Shown here: in pieces, positions 1 to 6,360 of the stretch
Layout of the letters: each line of letters begins with the position of its first letter
How positions within the stretch are numbered: position 1 is the stretch's first letter
Origin: an uncultured Faecalibacterium sp.
GTDB taxonomy: Bacteria; Bacillota; Clostridia; Oscillospirales; Ruminococcaceae
Length of the DNA stretch: 13,301 bases
Reading direction: 5' to 3'
NCBI GenBank assembly: GCA_900540455.1
Contig: UQGD01000046.1
Span: 1-13,301 of the forward strand
Program-made: the position numbers and the translations under genes
The notes under the pieces: model-generated
What the model saw: the letters and a program-made list of their open reading frames with translations, nothing else
Databases searched by the model: none
What the model was told of the DNA's origin: nothing

Positions 1-112
1 CAACGAGCGTTCCGCCGCTCTTTGGATTCTTCCCGGCAGGGCACTGGAAAATGGGAGCCCTGCTCAGTGCGGCAAGTTCGTCACCTCGCACAAAGAACGG
101 ACCGCAGGTTTT
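1..112. other. Hairpin-rich leading segment, no gene assigned
   Basis: No credible gene is visible. Several short inverted repeats lie close together: GAGCG 5-9 with CGCTC 16-20; GCAGGGC 36-42 with GCCCTGC 57-63; GCACTG 41-46 with CAGTGC 65-70, which competes with the previous stem; and TGCGG 68-72 with CCGCA 102-106. This density suggests the 3' part of a structured RNA or a decayed intergenic element cut by the window edge. A plus-strand frame is open across it but runs straight into the gntR promoter and has no recognisable protein character. I could not match it to RNase P, tmRNA, SRP or 6S RNA with confidence. Confidence 0.25.
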
Positions 113-114
113 GC

Positions 115-143
115 TTGACAATTCGCAAAATAAAGACTATCAT
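115..143 (+). promoter_or_regulatory. Sigma-A promoter of the GntR regulator gene
   Basis: A perfect -35 box TTGACA (115-120) is separated by 17 bp from a -10 box TATCAT (138-143). Transcription would start near 150, about 53 bases before the chosen start codon, leaving room for the operator-like motif at 166-180. A second TATAAT at 158-163 has no good -35 partner. Confidence 0.8.
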
Positions 144-165
144 AACCATGAGATGAATATAATGT

Positions 166-180
166 TTATGACGATATACT
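166..180 (+). promoter_or_regulatory. Candidate autoregulatory operator of gntR
   Basis: The stretch TTATGACGATATACT lies just downstream of the inferred transcription start. Its core ATGACGAT (168-175) recurs exactly at 1113-1120 in front of the PTS operon, and TTATGACG recurs at 1120-1127. A shared word in both promoter regions fits a GntR-family repressor controlling itself and its target operon. The assignment is inference from the shared motif. Confidence 0.45.
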
Positions 181-202
181 CAATTTGAGAGTGAGGTATT
201 TC

Positions 203-931
203 ATGGCGATCAATGATAGTGCTGTCGTCCCACTTTACCAGCAGGTAAAGGATGACATTCGTGCCGCGATCGAGAGCGGAAAATACAAAACCAATGAGAA
301 GATCCCCCCGGAGCCGGAACTGAGTGCGGAGTACTCTGTCAGCCGCATCACGGTGCGCCGTGCCGTGGAAGAACTGTGCGCCGAAGGGTATCTGGTCAAA
401 ATGCAGGGGCGCGGCACCTTTGTTAGTAAGCCCCGCATTCATCGCAAGTTTACCAGCGGCAGAAATACTGCCAGCTTTACGGAGACCTGCAAAGAAAATG
501 GCATGGTGTCGGGTGCACGGCTGTTGAACCGTCAGATCGTGCCGGTGCGTAAGGATGAAGAAACTTTCTTCCAGGTGGGTTCGGATGCGCTGCTCATCTA
601 TATCCAGCGTCTGCGCACCGCCGATGGTCAGCCGGTATTTCTGGAGAACCTGTTCCTGCCTTATGAGCCTTATAAAAATCTGATGAGCGAGAACCTCAAT
701 GATATTTCCATGTTTGACACGATTGAGCGCATCTCCGGGCTGCGTCCTGCGACGACCGCCCGTCAGCGCATTGAGGCGGTGCGCGCCACAGCAGAACAGG
801 CACAGCTGCTCAACCTTTCGCTGGGCGAGCCGTTGCTGTATCTGAACGTCTACTTCCATGACCAATATGACCACCCGCTGTGCATCGGGCGGCAGTATTA
901 CATTGGAAGCCGGTATATGTTTGAGTTTTAA
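203..931 (+). CDS. GntR-family (HutC/UTRA) transcriptional regulator
   Basis: Predicted cytoplasmic DNA-binding regulator of 242 residues, a usual length for the HutC/FrlR/NagR subfamily. Residues about 8-75 form the winged helix-turn-helix, with the family pattern SRITVRRAVEEL, then a wing ending GRGTFV. Residues about 90-235 look like the UTRA ligand-binding domain, which in this family binds a phosphorylated sugar or a related small molecule. ATG 203 is preferred because GTGAGG (191-196) sits 6 bases upstream; an in-frame TTG at 185 would add six residues but lacks a ribosome site. The gene has its own promoter and terminator and lies immediately upstream of a mannose-family PTS operon in the same direction, so it most likely represses that operon until the imported phosphorylated substrate is present. 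Ligand and mode (repressor or activator) are inferred. Confidence 0.93.
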   Translation: MAINDSAVVPLYQQVKDDIRAAIESGKYKTNEKIPPEPELSAEYSVSRITVRRAVEELCAEGYLVKMQGRGTFVSKPRIHRKFTSGRNTASFTETCKENGMVSGARLLNRQIVPVRKDEETFFQVGSDALLIYIQRLRTADGQPVFLENLFLPYEPYKNLMSENLNDISMFDTIERISGLRPATTARQRIEAVRATAEQAQLLNLSLGEPLLYLNVYFHDQYDHPLCIGRQYYIGSRYMFEF

Positions 932-950
932 GGGCAGAATTTTGTCCCCC

Positions 951-988
951 AAGAGCGTCTTTTCCACCCGGAAAAGACGCTCTTTTTG
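951..988 (+). terminator. Intrinsic terminator after gntR
   Basis: A 15-bp perfect stem (951-965 with 970-984, loop ACCC) is built from AAGAGCGTCTTTTCC and its complement. The stem ends in a T-rich run, CTCTTTTTG. This isolates gntR from the PTS operon. Confidence 0.93.
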
Positions 989-1046
989 TCGTTCCAAGGA
1001 GAATTGTTCGTGAAACTGCTAAAACATAGGGGAAATGCTTTGTGCA

Positions 1047-1070
1047 CTTTACCAAAGTAAAGATTTTTTA
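1047..1070 (+). terminator. Weak hairpin with T-run upstream of the PTS promoter
   Basis: CTTTAC (1047-1052) pairs with GTAAAG (1057-1062) around the loop CAAA, and the arm is followed by ATTTTTTAG. The stem is only 6 bp and AT-rich, so it would be a weak back-up terminator. It could equally be a protein-binding palindrome just upstream of the promoter. Confidence 0.3.
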
Positions 1071-1080
1071 GAAAAACCTC

Positions 1081-1108
1081 TTGACGTCTGTGTGAAATGT
1101 GGTACTAT
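1081..1108 (+). promoter_or_regulatory. Promoter of the PTS/deglycase operon
   Basis: The -35 box TTGACG (1081-1086) and the -10 box TACTAT (1103-1108) are 16 bp apart, with an extended -10 TGG just before the -10 (1100-1102). Transcription would start near 1115, inside the ATGACG repeat array, so a bound regulator should block initiation. Confidence 0.75.
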
Positions 1109-1169
1109 GTACATGACGATTATGACGTCTATGACGAATGAGACGACACGAACACCGAAGAGACGAAGG
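1081..1169 (+). promoter_or_regulatory. Operator-like repeat array around the operon promoter
   Basis: ATGACG occurs three times at an exact 9-base period (1113-1118, 1122-1127, 1131-1136). It is followed by GAGACGA at 1140-1146 and again at 1160-1166. On a larger scale, 1081-1099 and 1122-1140 align as a 19-base direct repeat with 14 identities, sharing TGACGTCT; the first copy covers the -35 box and the second lies just past the transcription start. The two copies are 41 bp apart, about four helical turns. The array probably binds the adjacent GntR protein; no experiment supports this yet. Confidence 0.55.
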
Positions 1170-1189
1170 AAAAACAAGAAAGGTCGTGG

Positions 1190-1618
1190 ATGCGTATGAA
1201 CCGAATCATTCTTGCTTCGCACGGAGGGCTGTCCGCCGGCATGAAGGACACCGTGCAGATGATCCTTGGCGAGTTGCCGAACCTTTATGTCCTTGCCACC
1301 CTGCGGGATGAGACCGAGCCTATCACGGTGGCGGCACGCCGGCTGCTGGAGGACTTTGCGGCAGAGGATGTTGTGTACATCGTGACCGATGTGATGGGCG
1401 GCAGCGTGAACAACGAGATGCTGACCCTGCTGCCGGAGTATCCGGCGGTGCACCTGATCTGCGGCATGAACGCTTCTTTGGTGCTGACCCTCGCTTCCAA
1501 CGACGAAGCCCTGACACAGGACGAACTGGCCGAGTGCATTGCGGATGCCAAGGCGCAGATCATTGATTGTAACCTGCTGCTGAAAAACGCAGCCCAAGAT
1601 GAGGAGGATGACCTATGA
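1190..1618 (+). CDS. PTS mannose-family EIIA component
   Basis: Cytoplasmic phosphocarrier of 142 residues, the usual size of a free-standing mannose-family EIIA. It opens with a beta strand and the phosphorylation motif (IILASHGGLS), giving His11 as the residue that accepts phosphate from HPr. A glycine-rich DVMGGS segment in the middle matches the nucleotide-like fold of this family. ATG 1190 is chosen because AAAGG (1179-1183) is 6 bases upstream; ATG 1196 is an alternative with poorer spacing. It is the first gene of the operon and overlaps the EIIB gene by four bases (ATGA), implying translational coupling and equal dosage. Sugar specificity resides in EIIC/EIID, so this gene does not reveal the substrate. 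Confidence 0.92.
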   Translation: MRMNRIILASHGGLSAGMKDTVQMILGELPNLYVLATLRDETEPITVAARRLLEDFAAEDVVYIVTDVMGGSVNNEMLTLLPEYPAVHLICGMNASLVLTLASNDEALTQDELAECIADAKAQIIDCNLLLKNAAQDEEDDL

Positions 1619-2082
1619 TCAAATTAGTCCGTCTGGACTACCGCCTGCTGCACGGTCAGGTGGTGTTCTCGTGGACCGGCCATGTGGGCGCACAGCGCAT
1701 CATCGTGGTGGACGATGACGCCGCCAACGACGAGATGAAAAAGTCCGCTCTGCTGCTGAGCAAGCCTGCCGGTGTCCGGGTGAACATCTTCACGGTGGAC
1801 AAAGCCATCGCCAAGATGCCCAAAGTGGAGCAGCTGGACGAGAATATCATGATGATCTTCGGCAACACCGCTGCACTGCTCAAGTTCTGCCAGGCATACC
1901 CCAAGATCAAGGAGATCAACTACGGCGCTGTGGCAAACAAGCCCGGCTCCGTGGCCTTTGACCAGTCGGTGTTCCTGACCCCGGAGGAGCAGGCCGACAC
2001 CCAGAAGCTGCTGGATAGTGGCATTAAGATCTATAGTCAGCAGACCCCCACCTTTAAGGTAGTACCCATCGATCACACCTGA
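1615..2082 (+). CDS. PTS mannose-family EIIB component
   Basis: Cytoplasmic phosphotransfer protein of 155 residues, normal for EIIB of the mannose/sorbose/fructoselysine class. The signature RLDYRLLHGQVVFSWT near the N terminus holds the phosphorylated His13; the common family form is R(I/V)DDRL(I/L)HGQV, so a Tyr replaces one acidic position here. It takes phosphate from EIIA and passes it to the sugar during import through EIIC/EIID. Its start overlaps the EIIA stop, and its ribosome site (GAGGAGG) lies inside the EIIA gene. A 31-base gap with a strong AGGAGG site leads to the EIIC gene. Confidence 0.93.
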   Translation: MIKLVRLDYRLLHGQVVFSWTGHVGAQRIIVVDDDAANDEMKKSALLLSKPAGVRVNIFTVDKAIAKMPKVEQLDENIMMIFGNTAALLKFCQAYPKIKEINYGAVANKPGSVAFDQSVFLTPEEQADTQKLLDSGIKIYSQQTPTFKVVPIDHT

Positions 2083-2113
2083 TCGTAAGGAGATAAGAAG
2101 GAGGAATTGACCC

Positions 2114-2923
2114 ATGTTTGTTACCGCACTGCTTCTGGGTCTGGTTGGCGTGTTCTGTATTCTGGACTCGCGCATTCTGGGCCGCATGAACTTCGAGCGT
2201 CCGCTCATCACCTGCACCATTGTCGGTGTGCTGCTGGGTGATCTGCAGACCGGCCTGACCCTTGGCGCATCCATCGAACTGATGAGCCTTGGCATCGTGA
2301 ACATCGGCGCAGCTGCACCCCCGGATATGAACATGGCGGCCATCATCTGCGCAGCCTTTGCAATCCTGACCGATGCGTCTGCCGAGACCGCACTGGCACT
2401 GGCCATTCCCATCGCTGTTCTGGGCCAGATGCTGGGCGTGCTGATGCGCACTATCCTGTCCAACCTGACCCACGTTGCCGACCACGCCATTGCAGAAGGT
2501 AAGTTCCGCAAGGCATGGAGCATGCACATTGTCTGGGGCACGCTGCTGTACAGCCTGATGTACTTCATCCCCATTTTCCTGTCCGTCTACTTCGGCACGG
2601 ATCTGGTGCAGAAGATCGTGGCTTTCATCCCCGCATGGCTGACCGATGGCCTGAACCTTGGCAGTAAGTTCCTTACCGCTTACGGTATTGCCCTGCTGCT
2701 GTCCACCATGCTCAACCGTGATCTGACCGTTTACTTCCTGCTGGGCTTCTTCTTTGTGGGATATCTGGGTCTGGATGTTACCGCTGTGGCGATCTTTGCC
2801 GCAATTCTGGCTGTGATCCTGACCGGCCTGAAGTATGGCAAAGGCGCACCCGCCGCAGCCGCTGCCGGTGCAGCTGTTGCCAATGCGGACTACGACCCGC
2901 TGGAAGATGACGATGACCTTTGA
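2114..2923 (+). CDS. PTS mannose/sorbose-family EIIC permease
   Basis: Integral membrane subunit of 269 residues. It shows the family hallmarks: an N-terminal membrane helix, the stretch RPLITCTIVGVLLGDLQTG, and the conserved LGASIELMSLGIVNIGAA region thought to line the substrate path. Several further hydrophobic segments run to about residue 240. The last 27 residues form an unusual tail: an Ala-rich linker (APAAAAAGAAVA) followed by an acidic end (LEDDDDL), predicted cytoplasmic. ATG 2114 follows AGGAGG at 2099-2104. With EIID it forms the membrane channel of a Man-type PTS. The EIID gene starts 15 bases downstream, so the two are almost certainly made together. Confidence 0.93.
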   Translation: MFVTALLLGLVGVFCILDSRILGRMNFERPLITCTIVGVLLGDLQTGLTLGASIELMSLGIVNIGAAAPPDMNMAAIICAAFAILTDASAETALALAIPIAVLGQMLGVLMRTILSNLTHVADHAIAEGKFRKAWSMHIVWGTLLYSLMYFIPIFLSVYFGTDLVQKIVAFIPAWLTDGLNLGSKFLTAYGIALLLSTMLNRDLTVYFLLGFFFVGYLGLDVTAVAIFAAILAVILTGLKYGKGAPAAAAAGAAVANADYDPLEDDDDL

Positions 2924-2938
2924 TAGGAGGAAGCTGAA

Positions 2939-3775
2939 ATGAGCAACGCAACCAAGACTGCAAAGCGCAGCGACTTCAAGAAATACTTCCAGTTTATGTG
3001 GCGTTCCCTGAACATTCAGGCCTCCTGGAACTACGAACGTCAGATGAACATGGGCTTTTTGTACGGCATCGCTCCCACGCTGGACGAGCTGTACCCGGAT
3101 GAGAACGACCCCGAGCAGCTGGCGCACAAAAAGGAAGCCTACGAGCGCGAGATGGCGTTCTACAACTGCACCCCGCAGACCAGTGCCTTTACGCTGGGTC
3201 TGGCTGCCTCCATGGAGGAGCAGTACGCTGCCGACCGTGAGAACTTCAACCCGGAGACCATCAACGCCGTCAAGACCTCGCTGATGGGCCCCTTGTCCGG
3301 CGTGGGCGACTCCTTCTTCCAGGGCACTGTCCGCCTGATCGCTTTTGGTCTGGGCATCTCTCTGGCACAGCAGGGCAGCATCCTGGGGCCGATCCTGGCC
3401 ATGGTCATCTCCATCGTCCCCACGGTGCTGGTCACATGGTTTGCCGGTAAGCTGGGCTACACCATGGGCAGCAAGTACCTGACCAAGCTCAACAGCGGCA
3501 TGATGGATAGGCTGATGTACGTCTGCGGCATCGTGGGTCTGATGGTCATTGGTGCCATGGTGGCAAGCATGGTGGGCCTGACTACCCCCATTACCTTCGC
3601 AAGCACCGGTCTGGTGCTGCAGGATGTGCTGAACACCATTCTGCCGAACATTCTGAATCTTGGCATCGTAATGCTGATGTACACCCTGATCCGCAAAAAG
3701 GTCAAGACCGGCTGGCTGCTGGGCATCTGTATCGTGGGCGGTGTTGCCATCAACGCCCTTGGTCTGTTGGTGTAA
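2939..3775 (+). CDS. PTS mannose-family EIID component
   Basis: Membrane subunit of 278 residues specific to the mannose PTS family. The N-terminal half has the typical family segments (FMWRSLNIQASWNYERQMN, then GFLYGIAPTLDELYP). The middle carries MGPLSGVGDSFFQGT, a strongly conserved EIID block. From about residue 125 to the end it is hydrophobic with several membrane helices. The start at 2939 is set by TAGGAGG, 9 bases upstream. It completes EIIA-EIIB-EIIC-EIID, so this operon can both import and phosphorylate its substrate. An 84-base gap with no terminator separates it from the SIS-domain gene, consistent with one transcript. Confidence 0.94.
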   Translation: MSNATKTAKRSDFKKYFQFMWRSLNIQASWNYERQMNMGFLYGIAPTLDELYPDENDPEQLAHKKEAYEREMAFYNCTPQTSAFTLGLAASMEEQYAADRENFNPETINAVKTSLMGPLSGVGDSFFQGTVRLIAFGLGISLAQQGSILGPILAMVISIVPTVLVTWFAGKLGYTMGSKYLTKLNSGMMDRLMYVCGIVGLMVIGAMVASMVGLTTPITFASTGLVLQDVLNTILPNILNLGIVMLMYTLIRKKVKTGWLLGICIVGGVAINALGLLV

Positions 3776-3859
3776 CCGGGACTCCGACTTACATAGGTAT
3801 CCGCACGCTTGTAATTTGTGATTCACCGAAAAAAGAAAAACGATTTGGAGGATTGTATT

Positions 3860-4843
3860 ATGTATAACATTGATCTGGCAAACGTCAAGTCCATTGTGGC
3901 AGACATCGTGGCAAAGCATAACGTGGAGAACGTCGCCTTTGTTGGCTGCGGCGCTTCCAAGGCCGAGCTGTACCCCGCAAAGTACTTCCTTGCAAACTGC
4001 AGCAAGAAGCTGCGTGTGGCACACTATACCGCCAACGAGTTCAACTACGACATCCCCGATTGGCTGGGCGACACCACCGTGGTCATCACTGCTTCTCTGG
4101 GCGGCAGCACCCCTGAGACCGTCAAGGCAAACAGCGTGGCAAAGGCTGCCGGTGCAACCGTCATCAGCGTCACTCACGCTGCCGGTTCTGCTCTGACCAA
4201 GGAGGCTGACTACACCATCGTTCACGGCTTTGAGGCAAACTACGCCGCTAAGCTGGAGAAGATGGGCTACGTTCTGGCGCTGGCTGTGGAGCTCCTGCAG
4301 CAGGTGGAGGGCTTCGACAAGTACGACAAGATGATCGAGGGCCTGACCAACGTGTTCGAGGCTGCCGAGAACGCTGCCAACTCTGCCCGCAAGTCTGCCA
4401 AGGAGTTCGCTGAGAAGTACAAGGACGCTCCCGTCGTCTACGTTATGTCCAGCGGCGCTTCCATGGAGGTCGCTTACTCTACCTCTATCTGCCTGATGAT
4501 GGAGATGCAGTGGGTCAACTCTGGCTCCTTCCACAGCGGCGAGTTCTTCCACGGCCCCTTCGAGATCGTGGACAAGGACGTGCCCTTCATCCTGCTGATG
4601 AACGACGGCAAGACCCGTCCCGTGGATGCCCGCGCACTGACCTTCCTGCACCGCTTCGATGCTCTGACCACCGTTGTGGATGCAAAGGATTACGGTCTGG
4701 GCAATGCTGTGGACAGCAGCGTCATCACCTACTTCAACCCGCTGATGCACACCGCTGTGTTCCGCGTCTATGCTGAGGAGCTGTCCTACGTCCGTCAGCA
4801 TCCGCTGACCCTTCGCCGCTATATGTGGAAGCTGGAGTACTAA
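3860..4843 (+). CDS. Two-SIS-domain deglycase/isomerase, FrlB/Gfr/FraB-like
   Basis: Cytoplasmic protein of 327 residues with two SIS sugar-phosphate-binding domains (about 20-150 and 185-320). VGCGASKAE (28-36) and SLGGSTPET (79-87) mark the first phosphate site. SGEFFHGPFEIV (226-237) resembles SGEFRHGPLEIV in E. coli FrlB; by analogy with FraB, Glu228 and His231 are candidate acid/base residues. The C-terminal RRYMWKLEY also resembles FrlB (RRYYGGLVEY). FrlB-like enzymes split 6-phosphorylated Amadori products into glucose 6-phosphate and a free amine or amino acid. GGAGG 8 bases before ATG 3860 sets the start. All 21 lysines use AAG, unlike the mixed AAA/AAG of neighbours, suggesting high expression. 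Position directly after a complete PTS supports the role. The exact substrate (fructoselysine, glucoselysine, fructose-asparagine or another) cannot be decided here; an aminosugar isomerase/deaminase is the alternative. Confidence 0.85.
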   Translation: MYNIDLANVKSIVADIVAKHNVENVAFVGCGASKAELYPAKYFLANCSKKLRVAHYTANEFNYDIPDWLGDTTVVITASLGGSTPETVKANSVAKAAGATVISVTHAAGSALTKEADYTIVHGFEANYAAKLEKMGYVLALAVELLQQVEGFDKYDKMIEGLTNVFEAAENAANSARKSAKEFAEKYKDAPVVYVMSSGASMEVAYSTSICLMMEMQWVNSGSFHSGEFFHGPFEIVDKDVPFILLMNDGKTRPVDARALTFLHRFDALTTVVDAKDYGLGNAVDSSVITYFNPLMHTAVFRVYAEELSYVRQHPLTLRRYMWKLEY

Positions 4844-4882
4844 GCAGAAAGATCCCGTTGGGAGATTGACCCACACTTGCTT

Positions 4883-4916
4883 GGGGGGAGGGGCCTTGCC
4901 CCTCCCCCTCTTTTTA
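4883..4916 (+). terminator. Strong terminator between the SIS and HAD genes
   Basis: An 11-bp perfect GC stem, GGGGGAGGGGC (4884-4894) with its complement (4898-4908), closes a 3-base loop. It is followed by TCTTTTTATT. It lies inside the apparent operon, so most transcripts should stop after the deglycase and the HAD gene would be expressed at a lower level by readthrough. Confidence 0.92.
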
Positions 4917-4938
4917 TTGAAAAAGAGGGAAATGAAGT

Positions 4939-5565
4939 ATGATCGAAGCAGTGATCTTTGATATGGATGGGGTGCTGGCCGACACGGAATATTACTATGA
5001 GAACCGCCGTAAAAACTTTCTGCTGGAAAACGACATCCCCATCCCGGAGGGTAACTTCATCGGCTCCAACGAAAAAGCCATCTGGGAAGCCCTTGTTCCC
5101 AACGACCCTGTGCGCCGTCAGGAGATGCTGATGGCTTACCGTGAGTACCGCAAAGCCCGCCCCACCCCTTACGGAAAGCTTACCGACCCGCAGGCAGAGA
5201 CGCTGATGAATGTGCTGCGCAGCCGTGGACTGAAGGTGGCGGTGGCGTCCTCCAGTGCAGCACCGGATATCATGAAGATGCTCACGGAGGGCGGGCTGAA
5301 AGCGATGGTGGATTTTGCCTTCAGCGGCGAGGACTGCGCCGCCCATAAGCCTGCACCGGATATCTATCTCAAGGCACTGAAGGCACTGGGGCTGACGGCA
5401 GATAAGGCCATTGCGGTGGAGGATTCTCCCGCAGGTATTGCCTCCGCAAAGGCGGCAGGGCTGAAGGTACTGGCACTGAAGCCCCGCCACGGCGAGCCGC
5501 TGGATCAGTCCGCCGCAGACTGTATCATCACCCAGCTGATGGATGTGACGGAGCATCTGGACTGA
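4939..5565 (+). CDS. HAD-family phosphatase / beta-phosphoglucomutase-like protein
   Basis: HAD superfamily enzyme of 208 residues with a helical C1 cap. Motif I is FDMDGVLAD: Asp8 is the nucleophile and Asp10 the acid/base. Motif II is the SSS run 104-106, motif III is Lys137 in AHKPAPDIY, and motif IV is VEDSPAGIASAKAAG (Glu161, Asp162). The layout is that of the beta-phosphoglucomutase/sugar-phosphatase branch, which acts on small sugar phosphates in the cytoplasm. A GAGGG site lies about 10 bases before ATG 4939. The gene sits 95 bases after the deglycase gene in the same direction but behind a strong terminator. It could dephosphorylate or isomerise a product of the pathway, or clear an accumulating sugar phosphate. 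Substrate is not readable from sequence. Confidence 0.88.
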   Translation: MIEAVIFDMDGVLADTEYYYENRRKNFLLENDIPIPEGNFIGSNEKAIWEALVPNDPVRRQEMLMAYREYRKARPTPYGKLTDPQAETLMNVLRSRGLKVAVASSSAAPDIMKMLTEGGLKAMVDFAFSGEDCAAHKPAPDIYLKALKALGLTADKAIAVEDSPAGIASAKAAGLKVLALKPRHGEPLDQSAADCIITQLMDVTEHLD

Positions 5566-6036
5566 GATGGAAATGCTCGAAAACAGCCGCCGAAAAAACC
5601 TGACCCCGGCACAGTTGTGGAGCGGCGCACGTTTTTTCTGCTGCTGAATCTGAGCCTGATCATTTGCGCAGCGGCACGGAGCTTTTACTGTGCGCCCAAC
5701 CACTTTGTATTTGGCGGTAACAGGATAAAGAGGCTGAATACGGTGCTGCACCTTTATAAGGATGCCAGCAATTACACGGGAATGGTTTGTCCCGCAGGTG
5801 GAACAACTGCAGCAGCGGGCAGTGAAATTGTTTTTTGGGGTGGATCTGGAATGATATTATTTGAAAGCCAGGAGAGCTGTCCCATTCTGCGCAGAAGTTT
5901 TTATGACGGCGCATTTTTCTGCATTTTGCACAAGTTTCTTTCATTTCGGCTAAAAAAGAGCCATAAACAACATTTTCTGCCACATTGTCGCTGGAAAGTT
6001 TCTGCGTTTTGCGGTAAAATGTGGTTAGTGCTGGAA
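5566..6036. other. Intergenic stretch without a convincing gene
   Basis: About 470 bases, visibly richer in A and T than the flanking genes and with no ribosome site in front of any of its open frames. A plus-strand frame opening at GTG 5617 and minus-strand frames across the same bases give Cys/Phe/Lys/His-rich translations with no family character. Minor inverted repeats are present: GAGCAT 5551-5556 with ATGCTC 5573-5578, and GGCT/AGCC around 5948-5962. It may be the remains of a decayed gene or a long untranslated region. No clear promoter was found. Confidence 0.5.
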
Positions 6037-6061
6037 AGACAGGCGAAACTGCCTGTTTTTT
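6037..6061 (+). terminator. Intrinsic terminator-like hairpin before a small ORF
   Basis: ACAGGC (6039-6044) pairs with GCCTGT (6051-6056) around the loop GAAACT. The arm is extended by one A-T and one G-T pair and followed by TTTTTT. It lies only 26 bases before the start of the 50-codon frame at 6087. It may end transcription from upstream or act as a leader attenuator. Confidence 0.65.
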
Positions 6062-6086
6062 GGCACGCAGGAAAGGTTGGTCTGGT

Positions 6087-6239
6087 ATGAAAGAGCAGGT
6101 TTCTGCCAGCGTTGCCGGGATGACCCCGGCAGCTGACATCGAAACGCCGGACGACGCCCTGATGCCGGAGGCACAGCCTCAGCCGCCCAACCCCCAGGCT
6201 CCACAGCCACCGATCCGGGAAGGCCGGGACTGCATCTGA
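6087..6239 (+). CDS. Possible 50-residue Pro/Gln-rich small protein, unknown function
   Basis: I do not recognise this protein. ATG 6087 has AGGAAAGG (6069-6076) 10 bases upstream, a fair ribosome site. About three quarters of its codons end in G or C, as in the surrounding real genes and unlike the AT-richer DNA just upstream; this is the main reason to think it is translated. The sequence has an acidic middle (ETPDDALMPEA) and a Pro/Gln run (AQPQPPNPQAPQPP), ends GRDCI with one cysteine, and has no signal peptide or membrane helix. It lies between two terminator hairpins, so it may be its own short transcription unit, although I see no good promoter. It could be spurious. Confidence 0.4.
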   Translation: MKEQVSASVAGMTPAADIETPDDALMPEAQPQPPNPQAPQPPIREGRDCI

Positions 6240-6258
6240 GAGCAAGGGCAGCAGCCCA

Positions 6259-6311
6259 AGCCCTATCTTTTTGCGCCGCACAAACGGCCAGGGAGATGGG
6301 GCTCTTTTTTG
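6259..6311 (+). terminator. Terminator after the small ORF
   Basis: AGCCCTATCT (6259-6268) pairs with AGATGGGGCT (6294-6303) with one wobble pair. An inner hairpin GCCG 6275-6278 / CGGC 6285-6288 fills the loop. The right arm is followed by CTTTTTTG. The long bipartite loop is unusual, but the arm plus T-run is a good intrinsic terminator. Confidence 0.75.
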
Positions 6312-6360
6312 TATGGACGGCGGCTGTCAAAAGGAAATTTCCCCGGCGGAAAAAACCATC

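Noticed and set aside
1081..1169. CRISPR-like short repeats
   Set aside because: The units are 6-9 bases with no spacer architecture and sit on a promoter; an operator array fits better.
2054..4876. A 940-codon open frame on the minus strand antisense to EIIC, EIID and the SIS gene
   Set aside because: It is a shadow of the highly GC3-biased plus-strand genes. Its translation is His/Gln/Val-rich without family motifs, and the plus-strand proteins are unmistakable.
5617..6090. A 157-codon plus-strand frame starting at GTG
   Set aside because: No ribosome site, no family resemblance, AT-rich codon use unlike the neighbours, and overlap with a terminator hairpin and with the better small frame at 6087.
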